DNA of 46,676 bases from Maricaulis sp036231565 (GTDB taxonomy: Bacteria; Pseudomonadota; Alphaproteobacteria; Caulobacterales; Maricaulaceae), in the NCBI GenBank assembly GCA_036231565.1, contig JAZAHA010000036.1:1-46676 (forward strand), written 5' to 3'. Numbering within the stretch: position 1 is the stretch's first letter; each line of letters opens with the position of its first letter. The position numbers and the translations under genes were made by a program. The notes below the pieces were generated by a model, which was not told the origin of the DNA, did no database searches, and worked only from the letters and a program-made list of their open reading frames with translations. Below are positions 31,114-40,093 of this stretch, piece after piece.

Positions 31114-31728
31114 TCAGGCCATGCCGGCATTCTTGAGGATCTGGTAGGCGGCGATCACGCGGCCCAGCTGTTCCTCGCTCGAGCGGTCGCCGCCATTGGC
31201 GTCCGGGTGGAAACGCTTCACCAGTTCGGCATAGCGCCGGCGCACCTTGGCCGGTTCGACATCGACCTCCAGCCCCATCGTCTCAAGCGCCTTGGACTGG
31301 AGACGGCCCATCGACTTCTCGCGGGGGGCTTCCTTGTGCGGATCGCGCCGGTCGCCGAACATGCCGAAGGGGTCGGTGAAACCGTCGGCAAAGTCGCGGC
31401 TGGCGCGCTGGGCTTTCGAGCTGGCCGAATGCGTATTGCGCCAGCTCCAGGTCGGGCGGTGGCCATAGGCGGCGCTTTCCCGGAAGGACTGGGCGGCGTG
31501 TTCGCTCATGCCCTCGAAGAAATTCCAGGACTTGTTGTATTCCGACGCGTGCGTCTGGCAGAACCAGTAGAACTCGTTCAGCCGGTCTGTCGACTTGGGC
31601 GCGCGGCTGTCGCCATGCTTTCGGCAACCGGGCCATTCGCACACGCGTTCTTCCGGCGCCGGCTCGTCCCGGGGCGGTTTGATGCGGATATCCTTGAACC
31701 GCGGTTTGTAGTCGTAGGCGCCGGACAT
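31114..31728 (-). CDS. J-domain protein, 204 aa
   Basis: A DnaJ-like cochaperone with its J domain at the C-terminus rather than the N-terminus: RRRYAELVKRFHPDANGGDR carries the HPD motif that stimulates DnaK, and the final helix is EEQLGRVIAAYQILKNAG. The first 70 residues include PEERVCEWPGCRKHG and FYWFCQTHASEYNKSWNFFE, with Cys and His that could bind zinc. It is cytoplasmic. In alphaproteobacteria this gene usually sits beside bolA and the cobS-cobT pair; here the M14 peptidase gene lies between it and bolA. Confidence 0.9.
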   Translation of the reverse strand: MSGAYDYKPRFKDIRIKPPRDEPAPEERVCEWPGCRKHGDSRAPKSTDRLNEFYWFCQTHASEYNKSWNFFEGMSEHAAQSFRESAAYGHRPTWSWRNTHSASSKAQRASRDFADGFTDPFGMFGDRRDPHKEAPREKSMGRLQSKALETMGLEVDVEPAKVRRRYAELVKRFHPDANGGDRSSEEQLGRVIAAYQILKNAGMA

Positions 31729-31906
31729 GCGCCAATTATGGGCATGCGTCGGTAAAGCGGCAATGAAATGCCTGTTGAAATTTGCGTCATCGCGCAGCCC
31801 GGTCGCTGCGAAAGGCGTTCACGCCAGATTGACAGGGACAAGGGGCTCGGCTCCGCTGTCCGCCGAGACCGGGTATCGTGATCCGGTGACAGTGCCGGAG
31901 ACCGAC

Positions 31907-33085
31907 ATGACACTTCACATCCGCTCCTTCCTCGCCGCCCTCGCGGCCGGCGGTCTCGGCCTGAGCGGTTGCGCGACCCTCCCGCCTGCAGCGGAAACCG
32001 CAGCCCTGTGTGCGGGCGACGGGGTGAGCCTTCACGCAGACTTCCCGACAGCCGGCCAGCACCGCTGCCTCGTGCGCCCGGACGGTGCCGTCATCGTGCG
32101 CACCGATCCGGAAGTCGCGATCGCACCGCGCATCAATCCCAGCCCCTGGTTCGCCTTCGACATCGAGCGCGAGGAAGCCGGGGCTATCGAGATCGTGCTG
32201 GACTATGGAGGCTATCGCCATCGCTACGAGCCCCGCATCCTGCGTCCGGGCGAGGACTGGCAGAGGGTGGATCCGGCGCATATCGAGGTTCTCGAAGAGG
32301 ACAACCGCGCGCGCCTCACGCTTGACCTGCCGGCCGGCCGCACGCGGATTTCCGCCCAGCCGACCCATACGCCCGCCGATGTGGCCGACTGGTCCGCGGC
32401 CTTCGCCGATACGCATGGTTTCACCGCTGTCGAATATGGCCGCTCGCTGGAAGGCCGGCCGCTGCAGGCGCTGATCTCCGGACCGGCCGATGCCGGCCGT
32501 CTTCTGGTCGCGCTGACCCGCCAGCATCCGCCGGAATACTCCGGCGGCCGCGCTTTCGAGGCTTTCGCAGCAGCGATCGGCGCGGCGCATGATGGCGGCG
32601 CCCTGGCCGGCTATCGCCTGGTGCTGGTGCCGCTGGCCAATCCCGACGGCATGGCGAACGGCCACTGGCGCCTCAACTCCGGCGGCATGGACCTCAATCG
32701 TGACTGGTTCGCTGCCGGCCAGCCCGAGATCGCCGCGCTGCAGGCCCTGATCCGCCGGGAGGCCGAGGGCCGAGACGTCGAGGTCTTCCTCGATTTCCAC
32801 TCCACCCGCCGCACCCTGGTCTACAATCCGCCCGCCGGCATTGCCGCACGCGGCGACGCACTGATGGCCGAGATGGCGGCGCGCTTCGCAGCCGCGCTCG
32901 ACCCGCAGCCGGACTGGATCGAGGGCCACAACGCCGAGGCCGGCACGTCCAAGGCCTGGGCGCTGCAGACCTTCGGCGTGGCCGGGCTGACGGTCGAGCT
33001 TGCCGACGAGGCCTCCGTCGAGGAGAGCCACACGGTCGGCCGGCTGGCCGCCGAAGCGGTGCTGGCGGTTGCGGAAGGTCACTGA
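31907..33085 (+). CDS. M14 zinc carboxypeptidase lipoprotein, 392 aa
   Basis: A signal with lipobox LGLSGC (Cys22) anchors the enzyme outside the inner membrane. The catalytic domain begins near residue 160. Zinc ligands are His207 and Glu210 in TRQHPPEYSGG, and His298 in FLDFHSTRR; Arg265 in MDLNRDWF binds substrate and Glu364 in LTVELADE is the likely general base. The HPPE form and the N-terminal beta domain are typical of cytosolic-carboxypeptidase-like M14 proteins. It could trim peptidoglycan peptides or proteins. The start at 31907 is the first ATG ahead of the signal peptide. Confidence 0.9.
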   Translation: MTLHIRSFLAALAAGGLGLSGCATLPPAAETAALCAGDGVSLHADFPTAGQHRCLVRPDGAVIVRTDPEVAIAPRINPSPWFAFDIEREEAGAIEIVLDYGGYRHRYEPRILRPGEDWQRVDPAHIEVLEEDNRARLTLDLPAGRTRISAQPTHTPADVADWSAAFADTHGFTAVEYGRSLEGRPLQALISGPADAGRLLVALTRQHPPEYSGGRAFEAFAAAIGAAHDGGALAGYRLVLVPLANPDGMANGHWRLNSGGMDLNRDWFAAGQPEIAALQALIRREAEGRDVEVFLDFHSTRRTLVYNPPAGIAARGDALMAEMAARFAAALDPQPDWIEGHNAEAGTSKAWALQTFGVAGLTVELADEASVEESHTVGRLAAEAVLAVAEGH

Positions 33086-33154
33086 CACCGTGCATGGCAT
33101 CGGTGCCGTCCGGGCGGTTATGGTCCGGTGCGTCCCAAATCGCGGAGTATTGTC

Positions 33155-33421
33155 ATGTCCATGAAGGACACGATCCAGGCCCGGCTCGAAGCAGCCCTCT
33201 CGCCGCAACAGCTCGATGTGCGCGATGACAGCCATCTGCACGCCGGACATGCCGGTGCGCGGCCGGGCGGGGAAAGCCATTTCACCGTCGAGATCGTGGC
33301 GGACGCCTTTGCCGGCCGCTCGCGGGTCGAGCGTCATCGCCTGGTCAATGAGGCCCTGTCCCGGGAGCTGGCGGGGCAGATCCACGCTCTTGTCATCCGG
33401 GCCCGGGCGCCTGGAGAATAA
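33155..33421 (+). CDS. bolA: BolA-family protein, 88 aa
   Basis: A small iron-sulphur-trafficking and stress protein that pairs with monothiol glutaredoxins. Key features are DDSHLHAGHAGARPGGESHF (His ligands and the conserved GHxG loop), VEIVADAFAGRSRVERHRLV and NEALSRELAGQIHALVIRA. The ATG at 33155 is preceded by GGAG; an ATG two codons later is also possible. It follows the M14 peptidase on the same strand. Its usual partner is a J-domain gene, which here lies beyond the peptidase on the other strand. Confidence 0.93.
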   Translation: MSMKDTIQARLEAALSPQQLDVRDDSHLHAGHAGARPGGESHFTVEIVADAFAGRSRVERHRLVNEALSRELAGQIHALVIRARAPGE

Positions 33422-33499
33422 TCGTGACAGAGCGTTGAAATGGCACGAGGGCGCGCTAGCTTGCCTGCCGGTAACCGGCAACAGCGAGGCGCCCTCTCC

Positions 33500-34276
33500 A
33501 TGCGCATGTCCCGATCGGCTCTTCCCGTCATGGTCGGGCTGGCAGTACTGCTGGCCGGCTGCAGCACGGCTTTTGAAACCCCGACCACCCTGTCGAACGA
33601 TGCCCGTCTGGTGCCGGGGGAACGCCGCCTGGTGCCGGTGATGGAATATGCCGACGGTGAAGCGCTGTCGGCCCTGTCGGCGCTGCACCTGCCGCTGGTC
33701 GGGATTGCCCCCGGCGCCGAGATCGATGGCGATATCGACGGCGCGCGGATCGACCGGTTGCGCGCGGTCCTCTCGAAGGAAATCTGCCAGCGTTTCGCGC
33801 GCGGCGGCTTTTCGGTGCTGCAGGAGCCGGAAGAGGGGGTCGCAACGGCGCGTTTGAGTGCAGCTGTGACGGGGCTACGTCGCAATAATGTTGCAACAAC
33901 GGGGCTGTCACGGGTGATCGGTACAGCCGTTCCGGGGCCGCTCAATCCGCGCGTGCCGATCGGCATCGGCGCGCTGGGGGCAGAGGGCGAAATCCTCGCC
34001 GAGGACGGCACCCAGCTTGCCGCGATCCGCTGGGCATCCCGGAATCACCTCGCCTCCGGCGGCGGTTTCACCACCGTGCTCGACGGACCGGCAGCCTTCG
34101 GCGATCTGGCCGACGCCAATGAACTTGCCAGCATTTTCGCCGATGCTTTCGGCGATCTCGTCGTCGAGGCAAGGGCCGGCTATGAGGTCAGCGAAGGCGA
34201 GACGCCGCGCGGCACGTGCGACGCCTATTTCGACCAGATCGATGACACTGACGGCACAGCGGAGACCGCCGGTTAA
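33500..34276 (+). CDS. DUF3313-like lipoprotein, 258 aa
   Basis: A lipoprotein signal is clear: ALPVMVGLAVLLAGCST with Cys21. The mature body matches DUF3313: RIDRLRAVLSKEICQRFARG, then the segment AAVTGLRRNNVATTG and the tail AFGDLVVEARAG. The family is found in proteobacterial envelopes and its function is unknown. The start at 33500 (MRMSRSALP) sits 79 bases after bolA, so co-transcription is possible. It ends in a four-base overlap with the convergent CorC-type gene. The extreme C-terminus (DDTDGTAETAG) is acidic and probably disordered. Confidence 0.8.
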   Translation: MRMSRSALPVMVGLAVLLAGCSTAFETPTTLSNDARLVPGERRLVPVMEYADGEALSALSALHLPLVGIAPGAEIDGDIDGARIDRLRAVLSKEICQRFARGGFSVLQEPEEGVATARLSAAVTGLRRNNVATTGLSRVIGTAVPGPLNPRVPIGIGALGAEGEILAEDGTQLAAIRWASRNHLASGGGFTTVLDGPAAFGDLADANELASIFADAFGDLVVEARAGYEVSEGETPRGTCDAYFDQIDDTDGTAETAG

Positions 34277-35559
34277 AGCGCGTCCAGCTCGTCCGGGCTC
34301 ACCGATACCCGCAGCCTGGTGATCTGGTTGCGGCGGCGTTCGACGACTTCAAAGCGTGCACCGTGGAACTGGAAGACCTGGCCGCGTTCCGGGATCGTCT
34401 GGGCTTCGTGGATCACGAGACCGGCGATGGTGACGGCTTCCTCGTCGGGAAGCTCCCAGTCCAGCGCCCGGTTGAGATCGCGGATCGGCACCGCGCCGTC
34501 GACCAGCCAGGAGCCGTTTTCATTGTCCGGCTGGATACCCTCGACGGCGATATCATGCTCGTCCTCGATGGCGCCGACGATCTCCTCGAGAATGTCTTCC
34601 AGCGTCACCAGACCCATCAGCGCGCCATACTCGTCGACGACCAGGGCGAAGTGTTCGCGCTTTTCGCGGAAAGCGTTGAGCTGGTCGAGCACCTCGGTCG
34701 TCTCCGGCACGAACCAGGGTTCGCGGCGCAGCGCATCGATATCGATCACCGACGCATCGCCATCGGCCTCGTGCAGCGCGCGGGCAATGTCGCGCACATG
34801 CAGGATGCCGACGATATTCTCGGTGTCCTCGCGATAGAGCGGCAGGCGGGTGTGCGGGCTGTGCAGCGCTTCGGTGACGATCTCTTCCGGCTTCTTGTCG
34901 GCATCGATCATCAGGATCGACTTGCGGTGGACCATGATGTCGTCGACCGTCAGTTCGCGCAGGTCCAGCACACCGCCCAGCATATCGCGGTCATCCTTCA
35001 CCACGCCGCCTTCCTCGTGATGCAGGGCGATCGCGCCGCGCAGCTCGTCATGGGCGGAGAGGACCGGGCCTTCCACATTGGCGCCGAAAATGCGCAGCGT
35101 ACCGCGCACCACGACCTGAACGGCCCGCACCACCGGTGCGAACACCTTTACCGCCAGCAGGATCGGCCGTGCCACGGTGAGGGCGAAGCGGTCGGGATTG
35201 GACAGGGCGTAGGTCTTGGGCAGGACTTCCGCGAAGATCAGCACCGTGAAGGTCATGATCAGCGTGGCCCACAGCACAGAATTGCCGCCCAGCAGGTCCT
35301 CGAACAGCTGGCCTGCAATCATCGAGGCGGCGATATTCACGAGGTTGTTGCCCAGCAGGATCGAGCCGAGCAGGCTCTCCCCGTCGCCGATCAGCTTGTT
35401 CACCACTGCCGCGCCGGGATGCTTGTCGCGTTCCATCTGCAGCATGCGGGCCCGCGAGGTCGCGGTCAGCGAGGTTTCGGATCCGGAAAAGAAGGCGGAC
35501 AGGCACAGAAGGCCGATAATCATCAGCACCGGGCCGATCAGGGTCCAGTCGAGGCTCAT
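34273..35559 (-). CDS. CorC/HlyC-family transporter with CBS domains, 428 aa
   Basis: The order of domains is an N-terminal DUF21 membrane region with several hydrophobic segments (TLIGPVLMIIGLLCLSAFFS, then NLVNIAASMIAGQLFEDL and LIMTFTVLIFAEVLPKTYAL), a CBS pair at about 195-325 (MVHRKSILMIDAD, GILHVRDIARAL, DEYGALMGLVTLEDILEEIV) and a C-terminal CorC_HlyC domain. Homologues move magnesium or other cations or protect against them. The ATG at 35559 overlaps the aroB stop in ATGA, so expression is tied to aroK-aroB. This coupling of shikimate genes with a CorC-like gene is found in other alphaproteobacteria. Confidence 0.93.
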   Translation of the reverse strand: MSLDWTLIGPVLMIIGLLCLSAFFSGSETSLTATSRARMLQMERDKHPGAAVVNKLIGDGESLLGSILLGNNLVNIAASMIAGQLFEDLLGGNSVLWATLIMTFTVLIFAEVLPKTYALSNPDRFALTVARPILLAVKVFAPVVRAVQVVVRGTLRIFGANVEGPVLSAHDELRGAIALHHEEGGVVKDDRDMLGGVLDLRELTVDDIMVHRKSILMIDADKKPEEIVTEALHSPHTRLPLYREDTENIVGILHVRDIARALHEADGDASVIDIDALRREPWFVPETTEVLDQLNAFREKREHFALVVDEYGALMGLVTLEDILEEIVGAIEDEHDIAVEGIQPDNENGSWLVDGAVPIRDLNRALDWELPDEEAVTIAGLVIHEAQTIPERGQVFQFHGARFEVVERRRNQITRLRVSVSPDELDAL

Positions 35560-36659
35560 GAGAGCTGGGTCTCCACAAAGCGTTGCAGGTCGGTCTCGTC
35601 GGTATCGCGATCGATGAAGGCTTCGCCGATACCGCGTGCCAGGACGAGGGCGATACGCCCGTCCCGGTTCTTCTTGTCATCGCGCATGCGGTCGATCAAG
35701 CGTTGCGCATCCCATTCGGCATGGGCCAGCGTCGTCGGGCTATCGGGCAAGCCCGCCGCGCGCAGATGCGCCCGCACCCGCTCGGCATCCCCGGCTGGGC
35801 ACAGCCCTTTGTGCACCGAAAAGCCGAAGGCCAGCGCAAGGCCGGCAGCGACGGCTTCGCCATGGCGGATCTTGTCCTTGGGCGCTTCGGCTTCGAAGGC
35901 GTGCCCGAATGTGTGGCCGAGATTGAGCAGGGCGCGGGCGCCGGCCTCGCGCTCGTCCTCGGCGACAATGCGCGCCTTGAACGCCACGGCCGCGGCAACG
36001 GCTTCGCTCAATGTCTCACCGTCGAGGGCCGTCTCGCCCGCCGCTTCCAGCCGGTCGAACAGCGGCCGGTCGCCGATCAGCGCAGCCTTGACGATCTCGG
36101 CATAGCCGGCGCGGCGTTCGCGCAGGGGCAGGCTCGCCAGCAGGTCGGCATCGGCGATCACCAGGCGGGGCTGGTGGAAGGTGCCGACGAAATTCTTGCC
36201 ATGGCTGGTATTGATGCCGGTCTTGCCGCCGACCGAGCTGTCGACCTGCGAGAGCAGCGTCGTGGGGATCTGGATGAAGTCCACGCCGCGCTTGGCAATG
36301 GAGGCCGCGAAGCCGGTGAGGTCGCCGATCACGCCGCCGCCCAGCGCGATGACCGCCTCGGAACGTTCGATATTGCGGTCGAGCAGCGTATCCACGAGGT
36401 GCTGCAGCCCGGCCCAGCTCTTCGTTGTCTCGCCCGGTTCCAGTACGACCGGATCGGCGCGCAATCCGGCGCCTTCCAGCCAGTCGGATACGGTCTTCAG
36501 GTGCAGACCGGCAACGGTGCGGTCGGTCACCAGAATGGCACGGCCGCGCGGAAAGTGCGGGCCCAGCCGTGGCTGGGCTGCCTTCAGTGCACCCGCGCCG
36601 ACCAGCACATCATAGCTGCGCGCACCCAGCCCGACGGAAACGGAGAGTATGTCGCTCAC
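35556..36659 (-). CDS. aroB: 3-dehydroquinate synthase
   Basis: It makes 3-dehydroquinate from DAHP, the second step of the shikimate pathway, using NAD and a divalent metal. The Gly-rich ALGGGVIGDLTGFAASI, TLLSQVDSSVGGKTGIN (NAD and substrate binding), LVIADADLLASLPLRERRAG and the zinc-site segment NLGHTFGHAFEAE are all present. At 367 residues it is normal length. The start is GTG at 36659; GTGA overlaps the aroK stop by four bases. The gene sits between aroK and the CorC-type gene on one mRNA. Confidence 0.97.
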   Translation of the reverse strand: MSDILSVSVGLGARSYDVLVGAGALKAAQPRLGPHFPRGRAILVTDRTVAGLHLKTVSDWLEGAGLRADPVVLEPGETTKSWAGLQHLVDTLLDRNIERSEAVIALGGGVIGDLTGFAASIAKRGVDFIQIPTTLLSQVDSSVGGKTGINTSHGKNFVGTFHQPRLVIADADLLASLPLRERRAGYAEIVKAALIGDRPLFDRLEAAGETALDGETLSEAVAAAVAFKARIVAEDEREAGARALLNLGHTFGHAFEAEAPKDKIRHGEAVAAGLALAFGFSVHKGLCPAGDAERVRAHLRAAGLPDSPTTLAHAEWDAQRLIDRMRDDKKNRDGRIALVLARGIGEAFIDRDTDETDLQRFVETQLS

Positions 36660-37195
36660 GCCTCTGCCTCCCGGGTTTCCAGCGCCCGCATGATCAGGTC
36701 CAGTGTTGTCTGATGCGATCCGGCGGACGCATCGACATGGATGTCCGCTTCTGCATACGCGGGTGTCCGGGCTTCGAGCAAGCGCTGCAGAACGTTACGC
36801 GGGTCCTGGTCTCGCAGGAGCGGGCGGGTGTCGCGCCGGGAGACGCGTTTGACCAGCGTGTCGACATCCGCCTGGAGCCAGACCGACACGCCCTTTTCCT
36901 TGATCCGGGCGCGTGTCTCGGGATCGACAAACGCGCCGCCGCCCAGGGCGATCACCATGGGCGGTTCGTCCAGCAGGCGGGCGATCACCTTGCGTTCGCC
37001 ATCACGGAAGGCGGCCTCACCGAAATCGTCGAAGATCTCGGAAACCGAACGCCCTGCGGCGCGTTCGACTTCTTCATCGGCATCCCGGAATTTCAGGCCT
37101 AGCGCCTTGGCCAGCCGGCGGCCGACCGTGGTCTTGCCGACCCCCATCAGGCCGATCAGCACGATGGGACGATCCGTTTCGAGAGTTCGCGTCAT
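36656..37195 (-). CDS. aroK: Shikimate kinase
   Basis: It phosphorylates shikimate. Walker A is GLMGVGKTTVGRRLAKALGL; then FRDADEEVERAAGRSVSEIF (shikimate-binding Asp), FRDGERKVIARLL (Arg), VIALGGGAF and DTRPLLRDQ complete the family pattern. The start at 37195 follows a -10 box at 37208-37203 by only about seven bases, so the mRNA is probably leaderless or nearly so. It is the first gene of aroK-aroB-corC. The C-terminal ALETREAEA tail lies beyond the core fold. Confidence 0.95.
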   Translation of the reverse strand: MTRTLETDRPIVLIGLMGVGKTTVGRRLAKALGLKFRDADEEVERAAGRSVSEIFDDFGEAAFRDGERKVIARLLDEPPMVIALGGGAFVDPETRARIKEKGVSVWLQADVDTLVKRVSRRDTRPLLRDQDPRNVLQRLLEARTPAYAEADIHVDASAGSHQTTLDLIMRALETREAEA

Positions 37196-37202
37196 GCCTA
37201 GC

Positions 37203-37230
37203 GGTATAAACGGTCTGGAAATCGCCGCAA
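37203..37230 (-). promoter_or_regulatory. Promoter of the aroK operon
   Basis: On the minus strand TTGCGG (37230-37225) and TATACC (37208-37203) are 16 bases apart. The predicted start point is very close to the aroK ATG at 37195, leaving little or no leader. Confidence 0.6.
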
Positions 37231-37303
37231 TCACGGTTAGGCTCCGCAGTGACGTCCGGTGCAGCCGATCGCACCGGTTTCTGAAGGTCATGGAGTAGGG
37301 CGA

Positions 37304-37444
37304 ATGCGGGGTTTCCTGATTGGAGTGCTGGTCGTCGGCGTGCTGGTTCTGGCCGGTTTCGGGACGCTGGCCGTGATCGCGAATGGGCTGGAACCCACCC
37401 GGGAGAGTGTACGTGTCGAGTTGGAAGACAATTTCCCGCGCTAG
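37304..37444 (+). CDS. Small single-pass membrane protein, 46 aa
   Basis: The ATG at 37304 follows GGAGTAGGGCGA. Residues 3-28 (GFLIGVLVVGVLVLAGFGTL then AVIANG) are one membrane helix, and the tail EPTRESVRVELEDNFPR is charged. It is too short for known families. Its last 32 bases overlap the start of the next, exported gene in another frame, so the two are translationally coupled. A helper that stays in the inner membrane is possible. No Cys or signal cleavage site is seen. Confidence 0.6.
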   Translation: MRGFLIGVLVVGVLVLAGFGTLAVIANGLEPTRESVRVELEDNFPR

Positions 37445-39059
37445 CCTTCTGGCAGCGCTGCTGGGCGGCACCGCCCTGGCTCAGGATCCGATCGAGGTCG
37501 AGCGCCTGGACGCGCTCGATCCGCTGGAAGTCGGCCTGCCCGGCGCTGCGATGAGCAACCGCCTGTGGGCGAGCACCGACCGTGAGATGGCGCTGGCCGT
37601 CCTGTCGCGGCTGCCGGCCGCTGAAGGCGATGGTTATACCAGCGAAACCCTGGCCGAGATCGCACGCTCTGTCCTGGTCTCGGGCGGCCGTCCCCCCGCG
37701 GGTGGGCGTGGCGATGCCGCGCTTGCGGCATTGCGGATCGACCGCCTGCTCGCGGCGGCCGGTGCGGATGATACGTTCGATCTGCTCGAGCGCACACCGG
37801 GGATCAACCGTACGCCGGCCCTGGCGCGCTGGCATGCCGAGCTGGCCTTTGCCACCGGCAATGCCGAACGTGCCTGCCGCACGGCCGATGCGATGACCCA
37901 GGGCCGCGAAGACGCCTACTGGCTGCGGGTGCGGGCCTATTGCCTGGCGCTCGACGGCCGTGATGGCGCTGCGGAACTGACGGCCGAACTCGCGCGCAGC
38001 CAGGAGCCGGATGCCGGTTTCGAAGCGCGCCTGTTCGCCATCATGCTCGATACGCCGCTGGATGCGGATGCACCCGCTGCCGACAACGGTCTGGAATGGG
38101 CGATGAGCCGGGCCTTGCACGCGCCGGGCGAACCGGCACCGGCGGTCGACGAGACCGCGCCAGCCTGGCTGCGCGAGATTGCCCATCACGGCATGGAGCG
38201 GCGCTCGTCCTCCAGCGAGGATCCGATGGCGCTCTTCGTTGCCGCCGGATCGATGGAAGGCATGGAGCGCCACCATGCGCTCGAGGACGTCATCGCCCAA
38301 GGCTATGACCGCGAGCTCGCGGGTCAGGCGCTGGGGCTGATGCTGGCGGATACGGGCGGTGGTGGCCGCTTCGTCCATGTCGCGCGTCACCACGGCCGCG
38401 AGATCGAGACCGTGCCGATCACGCGCGTGACGCTGGAGCATGGTTACGAGATCGCGCTGGCCGCGCTGCTGGTCGGCGATACAGGTCTGGCACGTGAATG
38501 GCGCGATGCGCTGGTCAATGGGCCTGCCCGTCCGCAACCTGCGCCGGGCCTTGTTCCGGCCGGGCCCGATATGGATGGCAAGCCGCCTGTGGCTGGTGAA
38601 CTGGCGCCCATGTCGCTGCCGCCGCAACCGGAATGGGTACCGCCCAGCCCGCGCCGCATGGTCGCGCTGGACATGGCCATTGCGATTGCCGGCGATGACC
38701 TGCGCGGCGGCACGTATGAAGCCGTGCAGGCGGCCTGGTTCGAGGCCCATGGCCCGGCCGTGACGACCGACATGCTGGCCCTGACGCGCCTGGGGGCGCC
38801 GATGCCGGAAGGCTTGCGGCCGATGCTTCTGGCACAGGAAGCGGCGGCGACGCCGGCCGGTCTGGCGGCCATGGACGCCGCCGTGCGGGCCGATGCCCGG
38901 GGCGAGGCTGCCCTGCTGGCGATTTCCGTCCTGGCCGATCCGGCCGCGGCCGGCAATGCCGATGCAACAGCGCGGGCGATTGCCGCGCTGGATGCGGCTG
39001 GACTGCGCCGGGCGGCCTTGTCGGTCTTGCTGGAGCGGGTTGTCAGGTCGGCCCTGTGA
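37413..39059 (+). CDS. Large exported hypothetical protein, 548 aa
   Basis: The GTG at 37413 with GGGAG eight bases before it gives a signal peptide (SLLAALLGGTALAQ) cut before DPIEVERLDALD. The body is rich in Ala, Leu, Arg and Glu and made of helical repeats (LAEIARSVLVSGG, AALAALRIDRLLAAAGADD, RWHAELAFATGNAERACRTA), which looks like a TPR/SEL1-like solenoid. No enzyme motif is seen. It starts within the small membrane-protein gene and ends in a four-base GTGA overlap with xerD, so it lies between both in one operon. The likely place is the periplasm. In-frame GTG at 37407 is an alternative start. Confidence 0.65.
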   Translation: MSSWKTISRASLLAALLGGTALAQDPIEVERLDALDPLEVGLPGAAMSNRLWASTDREMALAVLSRLPAAEGDGYTSETLAEIARSVLVSGGRPPAGGRGDAALAALRIDRLLAAAGADDTFDLLERTPGINRTPALARWHAELAFATGNAERACRTADAMTQGREDAYWLRVRAYCLALDGRDGAAELTAELARSQEPDAGFEARLFAIMLDTPLDADAPAADNGLEWAMSRALHAPGEPAPAVDETAPAWLREIAHHGMERRSSSSEDPMALFVAAGSMEGMERHHALEDVIAQGYDRELAGQALGLMLADTGGGGRFVHVARHHGREIETVPITRVTLEHGYEIALAALLVGDTGLAREWRDALVNGPARPQPAPGLVPAGPDMDGKPPVAGELAPMSLPPQPEWVPPSPRRMVALDMAIAIAGDDLRGGTYEAVQAAWFEAHGPAVTTDMLALTRLGAPMPEGLRPMLLAQEAAATPAGLAAMDAAVRADARGEAALLAISVLADPAAAGNADATARAIAALDAAGLRRAALSVLLERVVRSAL

Positions 39060-39991
39060 GCGCCAACCGGGACATTGCGCTCTTCCTGGACATGATGGCC
39101 GCCGAACGCGGTGCGGCATTCAATACGCTGGAGGCCTATCGCCGCGATCTCGACGATATAGCGGGGCGGCTGGCAGCCCGCGGCACGGCCCTGGCCGAGG
39201 CGTCGACAGCCGATCTGGAAGCCATGCTGGCTGGGCTGGCCTCGGACGGGCTGTCGGCCTCCACTGCGGCGCGACGCCTTTCGGCGATGAAGCGCTTTTA
39301 CCGTTTCCTCCTGTCCGATGGACGCCGGGGCGACGATCCGGCTGCGGCGCTCAAAGGGCCGAAGAAGGGCCGCAGCCTGCCCAAGGTTCTCAGCGAGGCG
39401 GATGTCGACGCCCTGTTCGATGCGGCCAGCCGTATCGAGGGCGCGAATGGTGTGCGCACCCGCGCGTTGATGGAAATCCTCTATGCCGGCGGTTTGCGGG
39501 TCAGCGAGCTGGTCTCGCTGCCGCTCAACGCCTTTGTGCGGGCCGAGCGCTGTATCCATGTCACCGGCAAGGGCGGCCGCGAGCGCCTTGTTCCCCTGAC
39601 GCCGAATGCGCTGGAAGCCGTCGATGCCTACAGAACCGTGCGCGAGACGCATCTGCCGCCCGATGCCGGCCGTGCCAAGCGGGCCCAGCGCTTTCTCTTC
39701 CCGTCGCGGACCGCAAAGAGCGGCCATATGACCCGCGAGCGTTTCGCCCAGATTCTCGGCGATCTGGCTGTTGCGGCCGGGCTGGATCCGGCCAAAATCT
39801 CGCCCCACGTGCTGCGCCACGCCTTTGCCACGCACCTCCTGGCACGCGGCGCCGATCTGCGCAGTGTGCAGATGCTGCTGGGGCATGCGGATGTGTCGAC
39901 GACACAGATCTACACGCATGTGCTGGACGAGCGGTTGAAGACGCTGGTGCAGACAGCGCACCCGCTGGCACGCGGCTCCGGCAGCGATTGA
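39056..39991 (+). CDS. xerD: Site-specific tyrosine recombinase XerD
   Basis: XerD with XerC resolves chromosome dimers at dif. The core-binding domain is residues 5-95. Catalytic residues lie in GGLRVSELVSLPL (Arg), TGKGGRERLVPL (Lys), HVLRHAFATHLL (His-x-x-Arg), GHADVSTTQ (His) and IYTHVLDER (Tyr). The start is GTG at 39056. At 311 residues it is the usual length. It is linked to the exported protein rather than to phage genes, and its sequence is of the chromosomal XerD kind, so it is not the island's integrase. Confidence 0.95.
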   Translation: MSANRDIALFLDMMAAERGAAFNTLEAYRRDLDDIAGRLAARGTALAEASTADLEAMLAGLASDGLSASTAARRLSAMKRFYRFLLSDGRRGDDPAAALKGPKKGRSLPKVLSEADVDALFDAASRIEGANGVRTRALMEILYAGGLRVSELVSLPLNAFVRAERCIHVTGKGGRERLVPLTPNALEAVDAYRTVRETHLPPDAGRAKRAQRFLFPSRTAKSGHMTRERFAQILGDLAVAAGLDPAKISPHVLRHAFATHLLARGADLRSVQMLLGHADVSTTQIYTHVLDERLKTLVQTAHPLARGSGSD

Positions 39992-40014
39992 GGGAATTGA
40001 CGTATGCGTAAGCA

Positions 40015-40036
40015 CGGTCACGAAGGCTTGTGACCG
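40015..40036 (+). terminator. Possible hairpin after xerD
   Basis: CGGTCAC (40015-40021) pairs with GTGACCG (40030-40036) around an eight-base loop, 23 bases after the xerD stop. TCTCGCT follows, so the signal is weak. Confidence 0.4.
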
Positions 40037-40093
40037 TCTCGCTAGCTGGCTAGGTTGCCGGCTCCTTTTTGCGTTCACAGGCGTTGGCAGGGC

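Noticed and set aside
31787..33688. A 633-residue minus-strand open frame opposite the M14 peptidase and bolA
   Set aside because: Catalytic residues of the peptidase and His residues of BolA are all on the plus strand.
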